From: Skermania piniformis
GTDB taxonomy: Bacteria > Actinomycetota > Actinomycetes > Mycobacteriales > Mycobacteriaceae
Direction: 5' to 3'
DNA length: 64,000 nt
NCBI RefSeq assembly: GCF_019285775.1
Contig: NZ_CP079105.1
Coordinates: 4,038,603 to 4,102,602, forward strand
Below the pieces are notes generated by a model that did no database searches, was not told where the DNA came from, and saw nothing but the letters and a program-made list of their open reading frames with translations. Below are positions 61,301 through 64,000 of this stretch, one piece after another (position 1 is the stretch's first letter; every line of letters starts with the position of its first letter). Both the position numbers and the translations under genes were made by a program.

Positions 61301-64000
61301 CGGTGAACGGCAAGGTCGACGTCGCGGCGCTGCCGGAACCGGAATCGGCGGTGGCCGGTTCCGGTCGGGCAGCGCGCACCGAATCCGAGATCACCCTGAC
61401 CGGAATCATCGCCGACGTGCTCGGGATCGCCGGGGCGGACGGCCCCGGGGTCGGCGTCGACGACGACTTCTTCACCCTCGGCGGTGACAGCATCTCCTCG
61501 ATCGCGGTGTGCGGCCGGGCCCGCAAGGCCGGGCTGCCGATGACCCCGCGCGACATCTTCCGCAAACGGACGGTCGCGGCGCTGCTGGCCGGGATCACGC
61601 CGGTGCAGGTCGGCGCCGCCCCGGACGACGCCGGACTCGGCGCCGTCGCCGCGACCCCGATGCTGGCCGAGACGAAATCGGCGGCAACACCGTTGGCGAA
61701 CTTCTACCAGGCGATGGAGCTGCAGATTCCGGCCGAGCTGCCCCGCGCCCAGCTCGTCGCGGTGCTGCAGGCAGTGCTCGACTGTCACGGGCTGCTGCGG
61801 GCACGGCTGGACGCCGACTGGACGCTGCAGGTGCCCCCGGCCGGCGCGGTCGCCGCCGATTCCGTGCTGAGCGACCGGGCCGAAGACCTGGCCGCCGCGG
61901 CCGCGGCCCTCGACGCCCGCGCCGGGCGGCTGGTGCGCGCGGTGCGTACCGCGCCGGACCGGCTGCTGCTGGTGATCCACCACCTGGTGATCGACGGCGT
62001 GTCCTGGCGCATCCTGTCCGACGACCTCGCCCGCGCCGCCACCGCGGTGCGGGCGGGCCGCGCCCCCGACCTGGAGCTACCGGCGACGTCGTTCCGCACC
62101 TGGTCGACCGTGCTGACCGCGGCGAGCGGCCGGTTCGCCGCCGAACGTGACTACTGGACGGACGTCCTCACGACGCCGGACCCGAACCTCGGCAACCGCG
62201 CGCTCGATCCGCGCCGCGATACCTGCGCCGGCGTGCTATACCACACCGCCGAGCTGCCGGCCGAGATCACCGAGGCGCTGGTCGGCGGTGTACCGGCGCG
62301 CTTCTACGGCAGCGTGAACGACGTGCTGCTCACCGGATTCGTCCTCGCGGTAGGTGAGTGGCGACGGCGACACCGGCGCGGCAGCGGCTCCGCGGTGCTG
62401 CTCAATCTGGAGGGGCACGGCCGCGAAGCCGAGGCGATCGGCGCGACCGCGGACCTGTCCCGCACGGTCGGCTGGTTCACCTCGATCTATCCGGCCCGCT
62501 TGGACCCGGGCACACCGACCTGGGACCAGGTCACCGCCGCCGGGCCGGAACTCGCGACCGCAGCGAAGACGATCAAGGACCAGCTGCGGGCAATCCCGGC
62601 GCAGGGACTGGGCTACGGGCTGCTGCGATACCCGGCCGATACCGAAGCGCCCGGTACCGACCCGCACTTCGCCGCAGCACCGCAGATCCTGTTCAACTAT
62701 CTGGGCCGGTTCGCCGCCGGATCCGGCGACTGGCTGCCGGTCGGTCCGCTGCGCGAGGGGGTCGACGGATCGAACCCGGCGATCGCGCTGGAGGTCAACG
62801 TCGCGGTCACCGACGGACCGGCCGGACCCGCCCTGGCGGCGACGCTGGCGTTCCCGACCGGCTTCCTCACCGAGCCGCAGGTCGGCGAACTCGCCGAGCT
62901 CTGGCTCACCGCGCTCACCGCGCTCACCCGCTGTCCGCTCGCCGGGCACACGCCGTCGGACTTCCCGGCCGTGCGGCTGACCCCGGCCGACGTCGCCGCG
63001 CTCGGCGACGACGTCGAGACCGTATTGCCGCTGCTCCCGCTGCAGGCCGGGATGTACGTGCATGCGCAACTGGCGGCGTCGAACCCGGACGACACCGCCG
63101 ACACCTACGTCGTGCAGCAGATCGCCGAACTGACCGGGCCGCTCGAACCGGACCGGTTGCGAACCGCGATCGCCGCGACGCTCGCCCGCCACCAAGGACT
63201 GCGCGCGAGCTTCCGCGAGCTCGGCGACGGCACGATCACGCAGGTGATCGCCCGCGACGTGGCGTTCGAGTGGACGGTGCACCCCGCCGATGCCGATCCG
63301 GGCGCAGCGGCGCTCGCCCGACCGTTCGATCTGGCGCACGCGCCGCTGGTCCGGTACGCACTCGTCAGCGACGGCCCCCGATCGCACCGACTGATCCAGA
63401 CGATGCACCACATCGTCGCCGACGGCTGGTCGTACCCGCTGATCTTCGGCGACATCGTCACCGCCTACAACACCGGCACGCTGCCGCCGCCGGTCGCGAC
63501 GTTGAGTGAGCACATCGAGCACTACCTCGCCCGCGACCGCGGCCTGCCGCAATGGTCGCAGCTGCTGGCCACCATCGACGGCCCGAGCATCCTGTTCCCG
63601 GACGCGGCGCCGAGTTCCGGGATCCGGTCGAGCGTGTTTCATCGGCTCACCGATCTGGCCGGCCTGGTGGCAACCGCACGCGAACGCGGCCTCACCCTCG
63701 GCACCGTCGTGCACGGCGCGTGGGGACTGGTGCTCGGCCGGCTACTCGACCGCGACCGGGTGGTGTTCGGTTCGACGGTGTCCGGCCGCGGTGGGGAGCT
63801 CCCGGGCGTCGATGCGATCGTCGGCCTGCTGATCAACACCGTGCCGGTGCCGATGGCCTGGTCCCCCGCCGACCCGGTCGGCGCGGTCTTCGAGCGCCTG
63901 CAGGAACAGCAGAGTTCGGTGTTGGACGCCCAGCTGGTGGGGCTGAGCGAGCTCGCTCGGCTGGCCGGGGTCCGCGAGTTCTTCGACACGATCGTCGTGG
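52162..64000 (+). CDS. Giant hydroxamate-siderophore NRPS, exochelin-like (3' end beyond window)
   Basis: One frame stays open from ATG 52162 (GGAGG nine bases upstream) to the right edge, giving 3,946 residues without a stop. Domain order is A1-T1-E1 / C2-A2-T2 / C3-A3-T3-E3 / C4 (cut off). The lack of a condensation domain at the start marks an initiation module. Hand-aligned A-domain codes are DINYWGGIGK (formyl-hydroxy-ornithine type), IDTLISSGDK (beta-alanine-like) and DMENLGLINK (hydroxy-ornithine type). With epimerases in modules 1 and 3 only, the predicted start is D-fhOrn, beta-Ala, D-hOrn, which matches exochelin MS of M. smegmatis. Module details are in separate entries. The iron box at 50972 should regulate it through the lipoprotein gene. 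Confidence 0.93.
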   Translation, partial: MTAMMDIDELLAWLRRWNDPSVPEVVTTVPHLFAAQSARTPDALAVQAGDLRLTYAELSARVNQLARHCRALGVGPEDVVAISLPRSPEMVVGLLAVLVAGGAFVPVDPQLPAQRRDRILADSGARWSMVATGTDPATIPVDLTDWAYHDQPVTAPEVTIRGNQLAYIIFTSGSTGTPKGAMIRHEAICQRIQWQSAQLLHFGPGDAALFKAPLSFDISVNEVLLPLLSGGYVVVAEPGGERDPEYLLELIDDAGVTFVYLVSSMLDTLLELARGTDRLARLRHVWCGGEVLTPELFERFRAQVATTMYHGYGPAEATIGVSHVVYRDSAQRIGTSIGSPNPNTQLYVLDERLQPVPIGAGGELYAAGFLLGRGYVNAPGRTAGRFVADPFGAPGVRMYRTGDLARWREDGTLEFLGRADNQVKLRGMRLELEEIEAVLAEHPAVRQAVVLLRETSAGAKYLAGYALSGTATDADLRTWCAGRLPEYMVPSSVTVLAEFPTTVNGKVDRRALPEPEPASTAGRAPHTAAEALMCEIVAAVLGRPAVGADDDFFAIGGDSILAIGIIAAARRRGLSLRARDILTGRTPAALARAATPLVSRIDADTQVATGDVPATPILSWLDEVGNAMRGFYQSISVRVPAELTLGQLTDILGALVDTHPILRARIDGAQLRIPAEPHAVPVTRLESAPTRELVERERAAAALRLDPAVGRLVEAVWFDPAPEFENLLVLVVHHTVMDGVSLRIIQDDLATAWAAIRAGEPPAPDRPATAFRYWARRLAGTDFSADLAFWQRTAGTPDQPIAALDPARDTVATERCLRVRVPAADTVRLLGPVPAAIRGGVKDVLVAALALAYPQWRGAGSALLLELEGHGREPGAVDDGIDLSRTVGWFTTLFPVALDAGDLTWDDVLAGGPALGSAVKTIKEQLRAIPHRGLSYGALRYLAGRSDLAVQPQLLFNYLGRFDTGADNAGWAPAGPGDPIAEGRDTRMPLPRPLEINAVALPGPDGLQLEAVFSWPAAVLDEDRVTALADRWVAALHAIAHSPAVHGPTPSDFPLVSLRQADVDALAGEIVPLTPLQQGIHFHSTFAAGEDAYVVQQIVRLTGPVDEPRLRRAADRLLVRHPNLAASFRTTADGRVVAVLPDSARMPWQSATAADDGELAAIAERQRTEPFVLTDGPLIRYALVRLPNATALIQTVHHLVADGWSVPIQLAELLAWHADPAAPLPAPVPFTDFLHWLDRHDPTAGIGAWTAALSGVTEPTRLSDALAGAGTGTGFGRVQREIPVPVAGALRELATAADATLADAATMAWGLLIGRLLGRTDVVVGATVSGRGIDLAGVERIVGLLINTVPARVRWQPGQSPRAVLAEFAEHRRDLVEHQHVGLLDIQRAIGVGTLFDSLVVLDAGADLTDARVAEVRIAGVEVIEAPHYPVTLMVGIGTSITLTLTHDRAILAEPAAQQLLQRYVALLDGLVSSRTCATIDLLADYERDRLLTGGRGPAGVDATVLELLADARAAFADRTAGLADHTGDEPVGYLELFERADRIAAALHDHGVRRGDVVAIALRRTIGIPIALIGILRAGAAYLPIDPGYPAERIEFMLTDAAPALLLTDLTSTDLEIAAPAGIPVLSYDAAVVATAPVPEVTVTGTDLVSLVYTSGSTGRPKAVLGTHAGLANRLTWARDRWSLPEPDIRIAKSSISFIDGTTELFGAIVAGATLVLADETATTDARALAELVGRHGAGQILAVPSLAGLLAEVAANRLGSVRRWILSGEALSESVVAALAAATPAAEIVNSYGSSEVAGDALTTRVGTGPGGVTLGAPMPGNDVFLLAPDLSLTVPGAFGELYVGGSQVARGYLGQPGVTVARFVANPYGPPGSRLYRTGDIGRLAGGHIGRLAGGHIGRLAGGSLIEFAGRADDQVSINGHRVELGEVEAVLSGVAGVGDAVVAARTVPGGSRVLDGYVTGAVDPDLVRATVAARLPTYLVPASITVLSAIPLLPNGKRDRHALPAPAVSTVTQAPRTPRSAAICTVVAAVLGVESVAANDDFFQLGGDSISAIRVVNRLSTARIAVEPQDLFRYRTAAALDRFLDERRPADDHHPAQSRTAVQSRTAAELSAARQAVRWPGEISHVWELSPLQTGVYFQAAYADAGAAYLAQNVFEFDRRLDLDALRRAFAALLDRHPVLRAGFVGDGLDRPVQFVPADVAAAIPVVDCDSDPEVAAVLADDVATPFDLATPPLIRLTLIRQPAADRLVLTSHFLLFDGWSRELVLRELFALYASAGARGALTLPQRSTFPDFLGWLAGRDHDAAAQAWRDALAGLPGPTLVVPAAAGREPIAPERVVVDLDAELTARIQHRARAAGVTLNTVLTSALGLLLGYLTGRSDVVFGTTVAGRPAELPESDQVIGMFLNTVPARVAARPDEPVHELLRRVQDFRLELIPHEQLSLGDIQRVAGGEPLFDTLYVLQNFLDDDTFDDLDAEHGIVGVGFTDSTHYPLTWVCTPSAHLRVKLEYRPDVVTAAQAAALVARFTAILAALIEDPSRPTGRVPVARPDEVQPPAELHPLPALTVSDLLAERAARSPAEPALVFGAQTLTYAELDAGINRYARALLDAGAGPERIVALALPRSVEMVVALFAVLRTGSAYLPLELDYPADRLRTMIDDAGPIILLCRSDTAELAIDFPGTVIEVDTAAAAITELSATPVRVAVDDRHPAYVIYTSGSTGKPKGVVTPYGGLTNMLENHRARIFAPVATRRMRVAHTVSFSFDMSWEELLWLIDGHEVHICDEELRRDAVALTDYCRAHRIDVINVTPTYAEHLVDQGLLDGQGLLDDSGHVPALVLLGGEAVPQSLWTVLREHPATRGYNLYGPTEYTINTLGAGTDDSVTATVGRPIWNTRAYVLDAWLRPVPTGTIGELYAGGAGLARGYLARPGLSASRFVADPFTPGARVYRTGDLVRYRADGNLDYLGRADDQLKIRGYRVEPGEIATALAELAGVRSAYVVARAGRLVAYVVTDRPDPAGLRAQLAQRLPDYMVPLWYGFPATLPMTVNGKVDVAALPEPESAVAGSGRAARTESEITLTGIIADVLGIAGADGPGVGVDDDFFTLGGDSISSIAVCGRARKAGLPMTPRDIFRKRTVAALLAGITPVQVGAAPDDAGLGAVAATPMLAETKSAATPLANFYQAMELQIPAELPRAQLVAVLQAVLDCHGLLRARLDADWTLQVPPAGAVAADSVLSDRAEDLAAAAAALDARAGRLVRAVRTAPDRLLLVIHHLVIDGVSWRILSDDLARAATAVRAGRAPDLELPATSFRTWSTVLTAASGRFAAERDYWTDVLTTPDPNLGNRALDPRRDTCAGVLYHTAELPAEITEALVGGVPARFYGSVNDVLLTGFVLAVGEWRRRHRRGSGSAVLLNLEGHGREAEAIGATADLSRTVGWFTSIYPARLDPGTPTWDQVTAAGPELATAAKTIKDQLRAIPAQGLGYGLLRYPADTEAPGTDPHFAAAPQILFNYLGRFAAGSGDWLPVGPLREGVDGSNPAIALEVNVAVTDGPAGPALAATLAFPTGFLTEPQVGELAELWLTALTALTRCPLAGHTPSDFPAVRLTPADVAALGDDVETVLPLLPLQAGMYVHAQLAASNPDDTADTYVVQQIAELTGPLEPDRLRTAIAATLARHQGLRASFRELGDGTITQVIARDVAFEWTVHPADADPGAAALARPFDLAHAPLVRYALVSDGPRSHRLIQTMHHIVADGWSYPLIFGDIVTAYNTGTLPPPVATLSEHIEHYLARDRGLPQWSQLLATIDGPSILFPDAAPSSGIRSSVFHRLTDLAGLVATARERGLTLGTVVHGAWGLVLGRLLDRDRVVFGSTVSGRGGELPGVDAIVGLLINTVPVPMAWSPADPVGAVFERLQEQQSSVLDAQLVGLSELARLAGVREFFDTIVV
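55366..58490 (+). other. NRPS module 2: C-A-T, predicted beta-alanine-like residue
   Basis: C2 starts at [13 protein letters not shown] and has the active HHLVADGWS (about residue 1197); after an epimerase it should accept a D-donor. A2 carries [17 protein letters not shown] and [10 protein letters not shown], but its pocket opens with Ile-Asp ([11 protein letters not shown]) rather than Asp at the usual alpha-amine position. With Ile, Ser and Asp at later positions the code I-D-T-L-I-S-S-G-D resembles published beta-alanine codes (V-D-W-V-I-S-L-A-D). There is no epimerase, which fits an achiral residue. T2 is [15 protein letters not shown] 24-bp triplication lies inside A2 (57811-57882). Confidence 0.75.
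57811..57882 (+). repeat. Three tandem 24-bp units inside the second adenylation domain
   Basis: Units at 57811, 57835 and 57859 each begin ATCGGCCGGCTCGCCGG and encode I-G-R-L-A-G-G-H/S. The first two units are identical over 24 bases; the third differs only near its 3' end. A normal A domain has one such segment between YRTGD and the GRADDQ motif, so 16 extra residues are present in frame. This looks like a replication-slippage expansion in the hinge-proximal part of the domain. Confidence 0.92.
58540..63000 (+). other. NRPS module 3: C-A-T-E, predicted D-hydroxy-ornithine
   Basis: C3 starts at [12 protein letters not shown]; its active-site motif is [10 protein letters not shown] (about residue 2257), with Ser replacing the first His but the catalytic second His and the Asp kept. 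A3 has [40 protein letters not shown] and [10 protein letters not shown]. The pocket reads D-M-E-N-L-G-L-I-N-K, the known delta-N-hydroxy-ornithine code. T3 is [15 protein letters not shown]3 shows [11 protein letters not shown] (about 3272), LEGHGRE, RTVGWFT and FNYLGRF. Confidence 0.85.
63010..64000 (+). other. NRPS module 4 (partial): condensation domain
   Basis: [15 protein letters not shown] begins a fourth condensation domain with [12 protein letters not shown] (about residue 3748) and the later [10 protein letters not shown] segment. The window ends inside it, so the fourth substrate is unknown. If the exochelin MS order holds, allo-threonine would be next. Confidence 0.85.

Overview
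The window is high-G+C actinobacterial DNA (about two thirds or more G+C, judged by eye; frequent GTG starts; overlapping genes). Gene content points to the Mycobacteriales (Nocardia/Rhodococcus/Mycobacterium group). Many genes are recognisable counterparts of Mycobacterium tuberculosis genes: ppgK, zwf-gnd, fadA2/fabG4/htdX with lpqI, dcd, the Rv0337c/Rv0338c pair, the Rv0046c-Rv0051 block (ino1, padR, DUF5318, ponA1, GT87), and encapsulin/DyP. They are joined in a different order, so this is not M. tuberculosis itself. I cannot fix the genus from sequence alone.

Layout. 1-6.9 kb: a truncated VanW-family envelope protein, then a forward run of ppgK-zwf-gnd-SMP-30 lactonase that could take glucose through to ribulose-5-phosphate, converging on a nucleosidase. 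6.9-17.5 kb: two large GGDEF-EAL proteins flank a lipid-metabolism block (thiolase fadA2, reductase fabG4, hot-dog dehydratase htdX, a TetR regulator) and the lipoprotein LpqI. A CTTAC-N6-GTAAG palindrome lies both between fadA2 and fabG4 and in front of the TetR gene. 17.7-25.2 kb: dcd, a polyprenyl-phosphate sugar-1-phosphate transferase, a YdcF-like protein, an Hsp70/actin-fold membrane protein with a CRP-type site in its upstream region, a YibE/F permease, a probable 6C small RNA and an alanine/aspartate aminotransferase. 25.3-29.4 kb: a large membrane-bound iron-sulfur oxidoreductase with a repetitive Lys/Ala/Pro tail, a strong terminator, and a secreted protein behind a long, possibly structured leader.

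29.4-39.0 kb is cell-envelope territory: a GT87 mannosyltransferase-like protein, two class A penicillin-binding proteins, DUF5318, PadR-ino1 (inositol for phosphatidylinositol/mycothiol), and two GyrI-like ligand-binding proteins, one of which looks frameshifted. 39.0-42.5 kb is an LpqY-SugA-SugB-like sugar ABC importer with a tiny coupled membrane protein. 42.7-50.1 kb holds a siderophore-interacting protein, a DUF2786/metallohydrolase pair, the DyP peroxidase-encapsulin nanocompartment operon with an intact cargo peptide, a PAP2 phosphatase, a PAP2-lipid kinase fusion and a sugar-type ABC ATPase.

50.1-64.0 kb is an iron-acquisition locus. A textbook IdeR/DtxR box sits between divergent genes for a siderophore-interacting flavoprotein and a ferric-siderophore lipoprotein, the latter followed by a giant NRPS that runs off the right edge. 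Visible domains are A-T-E / C-A-T / C-A-T-E / C-. Hand-read adenylation codes suggest formyl-hydroxy-ornithine, a beta-alanine-like substrate, and hydroxy-ornithine, which is the order of the first three residues of exochelin MS. The second A domain carries a 24-bp tandem triplication. The exochelin-like assembly line is the most interesting system here. The rest of it (remaining modules, formyltransferase, ornithine hydroxylase, exporter) should lie beyond the right edge.
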